Assembly (NCBI GenBank): GCA_903813345.2
Contig: CAIIXF020000007.1
Span: 10,607,730-10,671,729, forward strand
DNA: 64,000 bases
Origin: Owenia fusiformis
Taxonomy: Eukaryota; Annelida; Polychaeta; Sabellida; Oweniidae
Direction: 5' to 3'
Shown here: positions 25,401-39,200 of the stretch, one piece after another
Layout: every line of letters begins with the position of its first letter
Position numbering within the stretch: the stretch's first letter is position 1
Notes under the pieces: model-generated
The model's database searches: none
The model's input: only the letters and a program-made list of their open reading frames with translations
Told to the model about the DNA's origin: nothing
Translations under genes and position numbers: made by a program

Positions 25401-28400
25401 TGAGGTAAAAACTGATGTTACTACAGAGACAGTCACTACAACTGATGCTGAGGTCACAACTGATGTTACTACCGAGACAGTCACTACAACTGATGGTGAG
25501 GTCACAACTGATGTTACTTCAGAGAAAATCACTACAACTGATGGTGAGGTAACAACTGATGCTGCTACAGAGACAGTCACTACAACTGGTAGTGAGGTCA
25601 CAAGTGATGTTACTTCAGAGACAGTCACTACAACTGATGGTGAGGTAACAGCTGATGTTACTACAGAGGCAGTCACTACAACTGATGGTGAGGTAACAAC
25701 TGATGTTACATCAGAGACAGACAGTACAACTGATGGTGAGGTCTCAACTGATGTTACTACAGAGACATTCACCACAACTGATGGTGAGGTCTCAACTGAT
25801 GTTACATCAGAGGCAGTCACTACAACTGATGCTGAGGTCACAACTGATGTTACTAAAGAGACAGTCACTACAACTGATGGTGAGGTCACAACTGATGTTA
25901 CTACAGAGACAGATAGTACAACTGATGGTGAGGTAACAACTGATATTACATCAGAAACAGTCACTTCATCTGATGGTGAGGTCTCAACTGATGTTACTAC
26001 AGAGACAGTCCCTACAACTGATGGTGAGGAAACAACTGATGTTACTACAGAGACAGTCACTACAACTGATGGTGAGGTCTCAACTGATGTTACTTCAGAG
26101 ACAGTCACTACAACAGATACTGAGGTCACAACTGATGTAACTTCAGATAGAGTCCCTACAACTGATAATGAGGTAACAACTGATATTACTACAGAGACAG
26201 TCACTACAACTGATGGTGAGGTCACAACTGATGTTACTTCAGAGACAATCACTACAACTGATGGTGAGGTAACAACTGATGTTACTACAGAGACAGTCAC
26301 TACAACTGATGGTGAGGTCTCAACTGATGTTACTACAGAGACAGTCACTACAACTGATGGTGAGGTCTCAACTGATGTTACATCAGAGACAGTCACTACA
26401 ACTGATACTGAGGTCACAATTGATGTTAATTCAGAGTCAGTCACAACAACTGATGGTGAGGTCTCAACTGATGTTACTCCAGAGACAGTCACTACAACTG
26501 ATGGTGAGGTCACAACTGATGTTACTACAGAGACAGTCACTACAACTGATGATGAGGTCTCAACTGATGTTACATCAGAGACAGTCACTTCATCTGATGG
26601 TGAGGTCTCAACTGATGTTACTACAGAGACAGTCACTACAACTGATGGTGAGGTCACAACTGATGTTACTACAGAGACAATCACTACAACAGATGGTGAG
26701 GTAAGAACTGATGTTACTACAGAGACATTCACTAAAACTGATGGTGAGGTCTCAACTGATGTTACTTCAGAGACAGTCACTACAACTGATACTGAGGTCA
26801 CAACTGATGTTACTTCAGATAGAGTCCGTACAACTGATGGTGAGGTCTCAACTGATTTTACTACAGAGACAGTCACTACAACTGATGGTGAGGTCTCAAC
26901 TGATGTTACTACAGATACAGACACTACAACTAGTGGTCAGGTAACAACTGATGTTACTTCAGAGACAGTCACTACAACTGATGGTGAGTTAACAACTGAT
27001 GTTACTACACAGACAGACACTACAACTTATGGTGAGGTAGCAACTGATGTTACTTCAGAGAAAATCACTACAACTGATGGTGAGGTCTCAACTGATGTTA
27101 CTCCAGAGACAGTCACTACAACTGATGGTGAGGTCACAACTGATGTTACTACAGAGACAATCACTACAACAGATGGTGAGGTAAGAACTGATGTTACTAC
27201 AGAGACATTCACTAAAACTGATGGTGATGTAACAACTGATGTTACTTCAGAGACAGACAGTACAACTGATGGTGAGGTCACAACTGATGTTACATCAGAG
27301 ACAGTCACTATAACTGATGGTGAGGTCTCAACTGATGTTACATCAGAGAAAGTCACTACAACTGATGCTGAGGTCAAAACTGATGTTACTACAGAGACAG
27401 TCACTACAACTGATGGTGAGGTAACAATTGATGTTACATCAGAGACAGTCACTACAACTGATGCTGAGGTCAAAACTGATGTTACTACAGAGACAGTCAC
27501 TACAACTGATGGTGAGGTAACAACTGATGTTACTACAGAGGCAGTCACTACAACTGATGGTGAGGTAACAACTGATGTTACTACTGAGACAGTCACTACA
27601 ACTGTTGATGAGGTCACAACTGATGTTACTTCAGAGACAGTCACTACAACTGATGGTGAGGTAAAAACTAATGTTACTACAGAGACAGTCACTACAACTG
27701 ATGGTGAGGTCTCAAGTGATGTTACATCAGAGACAGTCACTATAGCTGATGGTGAGATCTCAACTGTTGTCACTACAGAGACAGTCACTACAACTGATGG
27801 TGAGGTAACAACTGATGTTACTACAGACACAGTCACTACAACTGATGCTGAAGTGTCAACTGATGTTACATCAGAGACAGTCACTTTAACTGATAGTATG
27901 GTCTCAACTGTGGTTACTTCAGAGACAGTCACTACAACTGATGGTGAGGTAACAACTGATGTCACTACAGAGACAGTCACTACAACTGATGGTGAGGTCA
28001 CAACTGATTTTACTACAGAGAAAGTCACTACAACTGATGCTGAGGTCTCAACTGATGTTACATCAGAGACAGTCACTATAACTGATGGTGAGGTCTCAAC
28101 TGATGTTACTTCAGAGACAGTCACTACAACTGATACTGAGGTCACAACTGATGTTACTTCAGATAGAGTCCGTACAACTGATGGTGAGGTCTCAACTGAT
28201 GTTACTACAGAGACAGTCACTACAACTGATGGTGAGGTCTCAACTGATGTTACTACAGATACAGACACTACAACTAGTGGTCAGGTAACAACTGATGTTA
28301 CTTCAGAGACAGTCACTACAACTGATGGTGAGTTAACAACTGATGTTACTACAGAAACAGACACTACAACTAATGGTGAGGTAGCAACTGATGTTACTTC

Positions 28401-31400
28401 AGAGAAAATCACTACAACTGATGGTGAGGTAACAACTGATGTTACTTCAGAGACAGTCACTACAACTGATGGTGAGGAAACAACTGATGTTACTACAGAG
28501 ACAGTCACTACAACTGATGGTGAGTTCACAACTGATGTTACTACAGAGACAGACAGTACATCTGATGGTGAGGTAACAACTGATGTTACTACAGAGACAG
28601 TCACTACAACTGATGGTGAGGTCTCAACTGATGTTACTTCAGAGACAGACAGTACGACTGATGGTGAGGTCTCAACTGATGTTACACCAGAGACAGTCAC
28701 TACAACTGATGCTGAAGTCACAACTGATGTTACATCAGAGACAGTCACTACAACTGATGGTGAGGTCTCAACTGATGTTACATCAGAGACAGTCACTACA
28801 ACTGATGGTGAGGTCTCAACTGATGTTATTTCAAAGACATTCAATACAACTGATGGTGAGGTATCAACTGATGTTACTTCAAAGACAGTCACTACAACTG
28901 ATGGTGAGGTCTCAACTGATGTTATTTCAAAGACAGTCACGACAACTGATGGTGAGGTCACAACTGATGTTACTACAGAGACAGTCACTTCAACTGATGG
29001 TGAGGTCTCAACTGATGTTACTAGAGAAACAGTCACTACAACTGACGGTGAGGTAACAACTGATGTTACATCAGAGACAGACAGTACAACTAATGCTGAT
29101 GTCACAATTGATGTTATTACAGAGACAGTCACTACAACTGATGGTGATGTCACAATTGATGTTACTTCAGAAACAGTCACTACAACTGATTCTGGGGTCA
29201 CAACTGATGTTACTTCAGAGACAGTCACTACAACTGATGGTGAGGTCACAACTGATGCTGAGGTCACAAGTGATGCTACTTCAGAGACAGACGGTACTAC
29301 TAATGCTGAGGTCACAACTGATGTTAATACAGAGACAGTCACTGCAACTGATGCTGAAGTCACAACTGATGTTACTACAGAGACAGTCACTACAACTGAT
29401 GGTGAGGTCTCAACTGATGTTACTACAGAGACAGTCACTACAACTGATGTTGAGGTCTCAACTGATGTTACTTCAAAGACAGTCACTACAACTGATGGTG
29501 AGGTCTCAACTGATGTTACATCAGAGACAGTCACTACAACTGATGCTGAGGTCAAAACTGATGTTACTACAGAGACAGTCACTACAACTGATGGTGAGGT
29601 AACAATTGATGTTACATCAGAGATAGTCACTACAACTGATGCTGAGGTCAAAACTGATGTTACTACAGAGACAGTCACTACAACTGATGGTGAGGTAACA
29701 ACTGATGTTACTACAGAGGCAGTCACTACAACTGATGGTGAGGTAACAACTGATGTTACTACTGAGACAGTCACTACAACTGGTGATGAGGTCACAACTG
29801 ATGTTACTTCAGAGACAGTCACTACAACTGATGGTGAGGTAAAAACTAATGTTACTACAGAGACAGTCACTACAACTGATGGTGAGGTCTCAACTGATGT
29901 TACATCAGAGACAGTCACTATAGCTGATGGTGAGATCTCAACTGTTGTCACTACAGAGACAGTCACTACAACTGATGGTGAGGTAACAACTGATGTTACT
30001 ACAGAGACAGTCACTACAACTGATGCTGAAGTGTCAACTGATGTTACATCAGAGACAGTCACTTTAACTGATAGTGAGGTCTCAACTGTGGTTACTTCAG
30101 AGACAGTCACTACAACTGATGGTGAGGTAACAACTGATGTCACTACAGAGACAGTCACTACAACTGATGGTGAGGTCACAACTGATTTTACTACAGAGAA
30201 AGTCACTACAACTGATGCTGAGGTCTCAACTGATGTTACATCAGAGACAGTCACTATAACTGATGGTGAGGTCTCAACTGATGTTACTTCAGAGACAGTC
30301 ACTACAACTGATACTGAGGTCACAACTGATGTTACTTCAGATAGAGTCCGTACAACTGATGGTGAGGTCTCAACTGATGTTACTACAGAGACAGTCACTA
30401 CAACTGATGGTGAGGTCTCAACTGATGTTACTACAGATACAGACACTACAACTAGTGGTCAGGTAACAACTGATGTTACTTCAGAGACAGTCACTACAAC
30501 TGATGGTGAGTTAACAACTGATGTTACTACAGAAACAGACACTACAACTAATGGTGAGGTAGCAACTGATGTTACTTCAGAGAAAATCACTACAACTGAT
30601 GGTGAGGTAACAACTGATGTTACTTCAGAGACAGTCACTACAACTGATGGTGAGGTAACAACTGATGTTACTACAGAGACAGTCACTACAACTGATGGTG
30701 AGTTCACAACTGATGTTACTACAGAGACAGACAGTACATCTGATGGTGAGGTAACAACTGATGTTACTACAGAGACAGTCACTACAACTGATGGTGAGGT
30801 CTCAACTGATGTTACTTCAGAGACAGACAGTACGACTGATGGTGAGGTCTCAACTGATGTTACACCAGAGACAGTCACTACAACTGATGCTGAAGTCACA
30901 ACTGATGTTACATCAGAGACAGTCACTACAACTGATGGTGAGGTCTCAACTGATGTTACATCAGAGACAGTCACTACAACTGATGGTGAGGTCTCAACTG
31001 ATGTTATTTCAAAGACATTCAATACAACTGATGGTGAGGTATCAACTGATGTTACTTCAAAGACAGTCACTACAACTGATGGTGAGGTCTCAACTGATGT
31101 TATTTCAAAGACAGTCACGACAACTGATGGTGAGGTCACAACTGATGTTACTACAGAGACAGTCACTTCAACTGATGGTGAGGTCTCAACTGATGTTACT
31201 AGAGAAACAGTCACTACAACTGACGGTGAGGTAACAACTGATGTTACATCAGAGACAGACAGTACAACTAATGCTGATGTCACAATTGATGTTATTACAG
31301 AGACAGTCACTACAACTGATGGTGATGTCACAATTGATGTTACTTCAGAAACAGTCACTACAACTGATTCTGGGGTCACAACTGATGTTACTTCAGAGAC

Positions 31401-31990
31401 AGTCACTACAACTGATGGTGAGGTCACAACTGATGCTGAGGTCACAAGTGATGCTACTTCAGAGACAGACGGTACTACTAATGCTGAGGTCACAACTGAT
31501 GTTAATACAGAGACAGTCACTGCAACTGATGCTGAAGTCACAACTGATTTTACTACAGAGACAGTCACTACAACTGATGGTGAGGTCTCAACTGATGTTA
31601 CTACAGAGACAGTCACTACAACTGATGGTGAGGTCTCAACTGATGTTACTTCAAAGACAGTCACTACAACTGATGGTGAGGTATCAACTGATGTTACTTC
31701 AAAGACAGTCACTACAACTGATGGTGAGGTAACAACTGATGTTACTTCAGAGACAGTCACTTCAACTGATGCTAAGGTCTCAACTGATGTTACATTAGAT
31801 ACATTCAGTGCAGTTGATGCTGAGGTCACCACTGATGTTACTTCAGAGATAGTCACTGTAACTGAAGCTGAGCTTACAACTGATTTTACTTCTGAGAGGC
31901 CCATTACTACTGATGAGGTACCCACAATAGAGTATGATACGTATAGTACTGGTAGACCTATAACCAGTGAATTACTAGCAACAGCATCTG
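10481..31990 (+). CDS. giant mucin-like secreted protein, exon 2 (48-bp coding minisatellite)
   Basis: A single open exon of 21,510 bp (7,170 codons, about 448 unit lengths). It encodes tandem 16-residue repeats with consensus TTDGEVTTDVTSETVT: 7 Thr, 1 Ser and 4 acidic residues per unit, with no Cys or aromatic and only rare Lys, Arg or Pro. Such Thr/Ser density is typical of mucin-type O-glycosylated regions; here Asp/Glu replaces the usual Pro. The last units (from about 31740) diverge and end ITSELLATASG. The donor CTG|GTAAAT at 31991 leaves phase 1, so the exon is symmetric 1-1. The ATG at 10462 is not taken as the start: it lies upstream of the chosen acceptor, has no signal peptide behind it, and the repeat continues back into exon 1. 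No known family is recognised beyond mucin-like. Confidence 0.85.
27361..31716 (+). repeat. 2,178-bp tandem duplication inside exon 2
   Basis: 27361-29538 and 29539-31716 are nearly identical and share rare variants in the same order: the CGTACAACTGAT variant (28167, 30345), ISKTFNTT, and the 18-bp TDAEVT insertion. Length is 45 units plus 18 bp, the 18 bp being that insertion. Only a handful of residues differ (for example EETTD against EVTTD, and SMVST against SEVST), so the duplication is recent. Confidence 0.85.
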
Positions 31991-33253
31991 GTAAATAGTA
32001 TATTGTATATTATATATCATTTGCAACCATTATAAATTTTTTCTCTGCTTGCTTTTATCTTTGCTTTCATAACTGCTTATCGCTTATGTCCATTTTTACT
32101 TTTTCCATCATTCCTAAAAAGCGACATCTTTGGTTAAGTCATAACCATGTAATCATGTCATGTAGTTTTACGTTTACGTTATTATTGCAAAACAAGAAAA
32201 TTACATTTTCAAAAAATCCTTTTTATTGTTAAATTCAGTACATATGTACAAGATATCCCAAAAGCATGGGACTCCCTCCCCTTTAGGCAGACAAATACCA
32301 ATGTCCTCATACGATGTGTCATATATCATTTTAAAGCTTATCCAATGTTGCATTGATTTGCCAAATATCGTGGTTCGACCCTCAAGTGGAAAAATTTTTT
32401 CAGGAGTTTAAATTTGGCCAAAATTGGAGATCGATTTACAACAAATTATTAGTCGCTTTGTACCCCCTTGGCCATGTTGACATCAGCAATTCTTTTGGGT
32501 ATGCCCTTAAAAATACTTCAAATATCTTGTAATCCTCATACTTAGGTGGTTCAAAAAGTTTTGCAGTTGATGCCATAACTTCAAGGAAAAAAGGACTTTT
32601 ACAATGAAACTTGGAACACATGTGTGTTATACATTTATACATTATATGTTAAAATTTGGGACCTCAATTTTGATTGGTTCTTGAGATATGGTTGCTATGG
32701 TAACCAGAGTGGTGGGTACCATGTTAAAAGTTCTTATCGAGCAGGACAGACATATTTCATTAGAGGAAATAAGTGATTTACTGGATATATCTAAGGGGTC
32801 CTGCCATACAATTGTCACAAAGATCTTTTTTAAAGCATTCTAGAGTTTTTTTTAGGTTTTACACTCACTCTTTTCTCAATATCCCTCCTATCTTTAACAA
32901 AAACACCCAGATTTTCGGTAACATTCATGTCAGAACTGTTTCCGGGATACTAAACTGAAGTTAAATTCCTGTAACTTTTTTAGATTTTGAGTTGAACCAT
33001 GATACTTGACAAATCAATGTAACCTTTGATAAACTTCGAAATGATATATGACTTATATGACACGTGCTATGGAGTCATCGGTATATGTCTGCCTAGGGGG
33101 TCCCAATTTTTCGGGACACCCTGCACATAAATGTACCTAAACATAGAACTATATTCACACAATGCAAAACGAAAATGCAATATCAATATGCATATTGTAC
33201 AAATGTGTAAATGTGTGAGATATGAATATCTAATCATAAAAATATAATTTCAG
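31991..33253 (+). other. intron 2 (GT-AG, phase 1)
   Basis: Donor GTAAAT at 31991 and acceptor AAATATAATTTCAG ending at 33253. The G of exon 2 joins TT to make GTT (Val), entering the frame that stays open to the window edge. Outside the transposon at 32249-33123 it aligns with intron 1: both have TGCTTGC(C)TTTATCTTTGC near the left side, and TATATTCACAC followed by the same ATATAATTTCAG ending on the right. Confidence 0.85.
32249..33123 (+). mobile_element. decayed mariner-type DNA transposon with long inverted repeats
   Basis: About 875 bp. The left end (CAAGATATCCCAAAAGCATG) and right end (read inward, CAGGGTGTCCCGAAAAATTG) are inverted copies; CAGGGTGTCCC is a familiar mariner/Tc1-type end. 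The similarity continues inward for about 165 bp to roughly 32413 and 32955, much longer than the about 30 bp usual for mariners. At 32730-32829 the plus strand encodes a helix-turn-helix remnant including DLLDISKGSCHTIV, typical of mariner transposase DNA-binding domains. The catalytic DDD/E part is absent, so the copy is inactive. The left flank has TA at 32247-32248; the right flank has CA, so the target duplication is damaged. Confidence 0.75.
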
Positions 33254-36200
33254 TTGATCATGCAACGATAATCACAGAGGTAACATCTAATACAATCGAT
33301 ATAACTGATGCTGATGATAGAGTCACTGATGTTACTTTAGCGACAGTCATTACAACTGATGCTGATGTTACTATTGAGACTGTCACAGTAACTGATGCTA
33401 ATAATATATCAACAACTGGTGTTACATCTGAGAGGGTCACTGCAACGGATGCTGATATTCAATTAACTGTAGTGACAACTAAGACGGTCACTGCAACAGA
33501 TGCTGATATCGAATCCACTACTGTTACATCCGAGACAGTCACTACAACGGATGCTGATATCCAATCCACTTCTGTTACATCTAAGACAGTCACTGCAACA
33601 GATGCTGATATCCAATCCACGGATGTAACATCTGAGACAGTCACTGCAACTGATGCTGATATTCAATCCACGACTGTTTCATCTGAGACAGTCACTGCAA
33701 CTGATGCTGATATCCAATCCACGGATGTAACATCTGAGACAGGCACTACAACGCATGCTGATATCCAATCCACTACTGTTACATCTGAGACAGTCACTGC
33801 AACAGATGCTGATATCCAATCCACGGAAGTAACATCTGAGACAGTCACTGCAACTGATGCTGATATTCAATCCACGACTGTTTCATCTGAGACAGTCACT
33901 GCAACTGATGCTGATATCCAATCCACGGATGTAACATCTGAGACAGTCACTACAACAGATGCTGATATTCAATCGACTGATGTTACATCTGAGACAATCA
34001 CTGCAACGCATGCTGATATCCAATCCACTACTGTTACATCTGAGACAGTCACTGGAACGGATGCTGATATCCAATCCACGGATATTACATCTAAGACAGT
34101 CACTGCAACTGGTGCTGATATCCAATCCACTGATGTTACATCTGAGACAGTCACTGCAACGGATGCTGATATCCAATCCACTGATGTTACATTTGAGACG
34201 GTCACTGCAACGGATGCTGATAACGAATCCACTGATGTTACATCTGAGACGGTCACTGCAACTGATGCTGATATCCAATCCACTAATGTTACATCTGAGA
34301 CAGTCACGACAACGGATGCTGATATCAAATCGACGGATGTAACATCTGAGACAGTAACTACAACGGATGCTGATATTCAATCCACAGATGTTACATCTGA
34401 GACCGTCACTGCAACTGATGCTGATATTCAATCCATTAATGTTACATCTGAGACAGTCACTGTAACGGATGTTGATATCCAATCCACTGATGTTACATCT
34501 GAGACGGTCACTACAACGGATGCTGATATCCAATCCACTACTGTTTCATCTGAGACAGTCACTGCAACGGATGCTGATATCCATTCCACGGATATTACAT
34601 CTGAGACAGTCACTGCAACTGATGCTGATATCCAATCCACTGATGTTACATCTGAGACAGTCACTGCAACGGATGCTGATATTCAATCCACTGATGTTAC
34701 ATTTGAGACGGTCACTGCAACTGATGCTGATATTCAATCCACGTCTGTTTCATCTGAGACAGTCACTGCAACTGATGCTGATATCCGATCCACGGATGTA
34801 ACATCTGAGACAGTCACTGCAACGGATGCTGATATCCATTCCACGGATATTACATCTGAGACAGTCACTGCAACTGATGCTGATATCCAATCCACTGATG
34901 TTACATCTGAGACAGTCACTGCAACGGATGCTGATATTCAATCCACTGATGTTACATTTGAGACGGTCACTGCAACTGATGCTGATATCCAATCCACTGA
35001 TGTTACATCTGAGACAGTCACTGCAACGGATGCTGATATTCAATCCACTGATGTTACATCTGAGACAGTCACTACAACAGATGCTGATATCCAATCCACT
35101 GATGTTACATCTGAGACAGTCACTGCAACGCATGCTGATATCCAATCCACTACTGTTACATCTGAGACAGTCACTGGAACGGATGCTGATATCCAATCCA
35201 CGGATATAACATCTAAGACAGTCACTGCAACTAATGCTGATATCCAATCCACTGATGTTACATCTGAGACAGTCACTGCAACGGATGCTGATATCCAATC
35301 CACTGATGTTACATTTGAGACGGTAACTGCAACGGATGCTGATATCGAATCCACGGATGTTACATCTGAGACAGTCACTGCAACAGATGCTGATATCCAA
35401 TCCACTGATGTTACATTTGAGAAGGTCACTGCAACTGATGCTGATATCCAATCAACTGATGTTACATCTGAGACAGTCACTACAACAGATGCTGATATGC
35501 AATCCACTGATGTTACATCTGACACAGTCACTGCAACAGATGCTGATATTCAATCCACTACTGTTACATCTGAGACAGTCACAGCAAAAGATGCTGATAC
35601 CCAATCCACTGATGTTACATCTGAGACAGTCACTACAACAGATGCTGATATTCAATCCACTGATGTTACATCTGAGACAGTCACTACAACAGATGCTGAT
35701 ATTCAATCCATTACTGTTACATCTGAGACAGTCACAGCAAAAGATGCTGATACCCAATCCACTGATGTTACATCTGAGACAGTCACTACAACAGATGCTG
35801 ATATTCAATCCACTGATGTTACATCTGAGACAGTCACTACAACAGATGCTGATATCCAATCCACGGATGTAACATCTGAGACAGTCACTACAACAGATGC
35901 TGATATTCAATCGACTACTGTTACATCTGAGACAGTCACTACAACAGATGCTGATATTCAATCCACTACTGTTACATCTGAGACAGTCACAGCAAAAGAT
36001 GCTGATACCCAATCCACTGATGTTACATCTGAGACAGTCACTACAACAGATGCTGATATCCAATCAACTGATGTTACATCTGAGACAGTCACTACAACAG
36101 ATGCTGATATTCAATCCACTACTGTTACATCTGAGACAGTCACAGCAAAAGATGCTGATACCCAATCCACTGATGTTACATCTGAGACAGTCACTACAAC

Positions 36201-39200
36201 AGATGCTGATATTCAATCCACTGATGTTACATCTGAGACAGTCACTGCAACGCATGCTGATATCCAATCCACTGATGTTACATTTGAACCGGTCACTGCA
36301 ACTGATGCTGATATTGAATCCACCGATATAACATCTAAGACAGACACTGCAACGGATGCTGATATCCAATCAACTACTGTTACATCTGAGACAGTCACTG
36401 CAACAGATGCTGATATCCAATCCACTACTGTTACATCTGAGACAGTCACTGCAACTGATGCTGATATCCAATCCAGTACTGTTACATCTGAGACAGTCAC
36501 TGCAACGGATGCTGATATCCAATCCACTACTGCTACATTTGATACGGTCACTGCAACTGATGCTGATATCCAATCCAGTACTGTTACATCTGAGACAGTC
36601 ACTGCAACTGATGCTGATATTCAATCCACTGCTGTTACATCTGAGACGGTCACTGCAACGGATGTTGATATCAAATCCACTGATGTTACATCTGAGACGG
36701 TCACTGAAACTGATGCTGATATCCAATCCACTAATGTTACATCTGAGACAGTCACTACAACGGATGCTGATATCGAATCCACTGATGTTACATCTGAGAC
36801 GGTCACTGAAACTGATGCTGATATCCAATCCACTAATGTTACATCTGAGACAGTCACTACAACGGATGCAGATATCAAATCCACGGATGTTACATCTGAG
36901 AGAGTCACTGCAACTGATGCTGATATTCAATCCACTAATGTTACATCTGAGACAGTAACTACAACGAATGCTGATATCCAATCAACGAATGTTACATCTG
37001 AGAGAGTCACTGCAACTGATGCTGATATCCAATCCACTAATGTTACATCTGAGAAAGTCACTACAACAGATGTTGATATCCAATCCGCTACTGTTACATC
37101 TGAGACAGTCACTGCAACAGATGCCGATATCCAATTCACTGATGTAACATCTGAGACAGTCACTACAACGGATGCTGATATCCAATCCACTACTGTTACA
37201 TCTGAGACAGTCACTGCAACTGATGCTGATATCCAATCCACTACTGTTACATCTGAGACAGTCACTACAACAGATGTTGATATCCAATCCGCTACTGTTA
37301 AATCTGAGACAGTCACTGCAACAGATGCCGATATCCAATTGACTGATGTAACATCTGAGACAGTCACTACAACGGATGCTGATATCCAATCCACTACTGT
37401 TACATCTGAGACAGTCAATGCAACAGATTCTAATATCCAATCCACTGATGTTACATTTGAGACGGTCACTGCAACGAATGCTGATATCGAATCCACTGAT
37501 GTTACATCTAAGACAGTCACTACAACGGATGCTGATATCAAATCCACTACTGCTACATTTGATACGGTCACTGCAACTGATGCTGATATCCAATCCAGTA
37601 CTGTTACATCTGAGACAGTAACTACAACGGATGCTGATATCCAATCCACTACTGTTACATCTGAGACAGTCACAGCAACAGATGCTGATATCCAATCCAC
37701 TGATGTTACATCTGAGACAGTAACTACAACGGATGCTGATATCCAATCCACTACAGTTACATCTGAGACAGTCACTGCAACGGATGCTGATATCCAATCC
37801 ACTACTGTTACATCTGAGACGGTCACTGCAACGGATGCTGATATCCAATCCACTACTGTTACATCTGAGACAGTCACTGCAACAGATGCTGTTATCCAAT
37901 CCACGTATGTTACATCTGAGACGGTCACTGCAATGGATGCTGATATCCAATCCACGGATGTTAGATCTGAGGCGGTCACTGCAACGGATGCTGATATCCA
38001 ATCCACTGATGTTACATCTGAGACGGTCACTGCAACGGAAGCTGATATCCAATCCACTACTGCTACATCTGAGACAGTCACTGCAACAGATGCTGATATC
38101 CAATCCACTACTGTTACATCTGAGACGGTCACTGCAACGGATGCTGATATCCAATCCACGGATGTTAGATCTGAGGCGGTCACTGCAACGGATGCTGATA
38201 TCCAATCCACTGATGTTACATCTGAGACGGTCACTGCAACGGAAGCTGATATCCAATCCACTACTGCTACATCTGAGACAGTAACTTCAACTGATGCTGA
38301 TATCCAATCCACTGATGTTACATCTGAGACGGTCACTGCAACGGATGTTGATATCCAATCCACTGATGTTACATCTGAGACAGTCACTGCAACTGATGTT
38401 GATATCCAATCCACTGATGTTACATCTGAGACGGTCACTGCAACGGATGCTGATATCCAATCCACTGATGTTACATTTGAGATGGTCACTGCAACGGATG
38501 CTGATATCCAATCCACTAATGTTACATCTGAGGCGGTCACTACAACGGATGCTGATATCCAATCCACTACTGTTACATCTGAGACAGTCACTGCAACTGA
38601 TGCTGATATTCAATCCACTACTGTTACATCTGAGACGGTCACTGCAGCAGATGCTGATATCCAATCGACTTATGTTACATCTGAGACAGCCACTGCAGCA
38701 GATGCTGATATCCAATCCACGGATGTTACATCTGAGACAGTCACTGCAACTGATGCTTATATCCAATCCACTGATGTTACATCTGAGAAAGTCACTGCAA
38801 CAGATGCTGATATCCAATCCACTGATGTTACATCTGAGACGGTCACTGCAACGGATGCTGATATTCAATCCACTGATGTAACATCTGAGACGGTCACTGC
38901 AAAGGATGCTGATATCCAATCCTCTAATGTTACATCTGAGACAGTAACTTCAACTGATGCTGATATCCAATCCACTGATGTTACATCTGAGACGGTCACT
39001 GCAACGGATGTAGATATCCAATCCACTGATGTTACATATGAGACAGTCACTGCAACTGATGCTGATATCCAATCCACTGATGTTACATCTGAGACGGTCA
39101 CTGCAACGGATGTTGATATCCAATCCACTGATGTTACATATGAGACAGTCACTGCAACTGATGCTGATATTCAATCCCCTGATGTTACATCTGAGCCGGT

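Larger units (their letters stand above)
9217..31740 (+). repeat. 48-bp coding minisatellite array (interrupted by intron 1)
   Basis: The unit is roughly GATGGTGAGGTAACAACT, then GATGTTACTTCAGAGACA, then GTCACTACAACT. Copies in exon 1 (9217-9409) are old and divergent; those in exon 2 are highly uniform. In-frame irregular units include an 18-bp insertion (near 29250 and 31430), a 27-bp partial unit (near 23191 and 24226) and a shortened join near 19870. Block offsets found by matching rare variants are 864 bp (12387 to 13251), 1392 bp (15409 to 16801), 3024 bp (11575 to 14599), 1344 bp (26821 to 28165) and 2178 bp, nearly all whole numbers of units. Confidence 0.95.
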
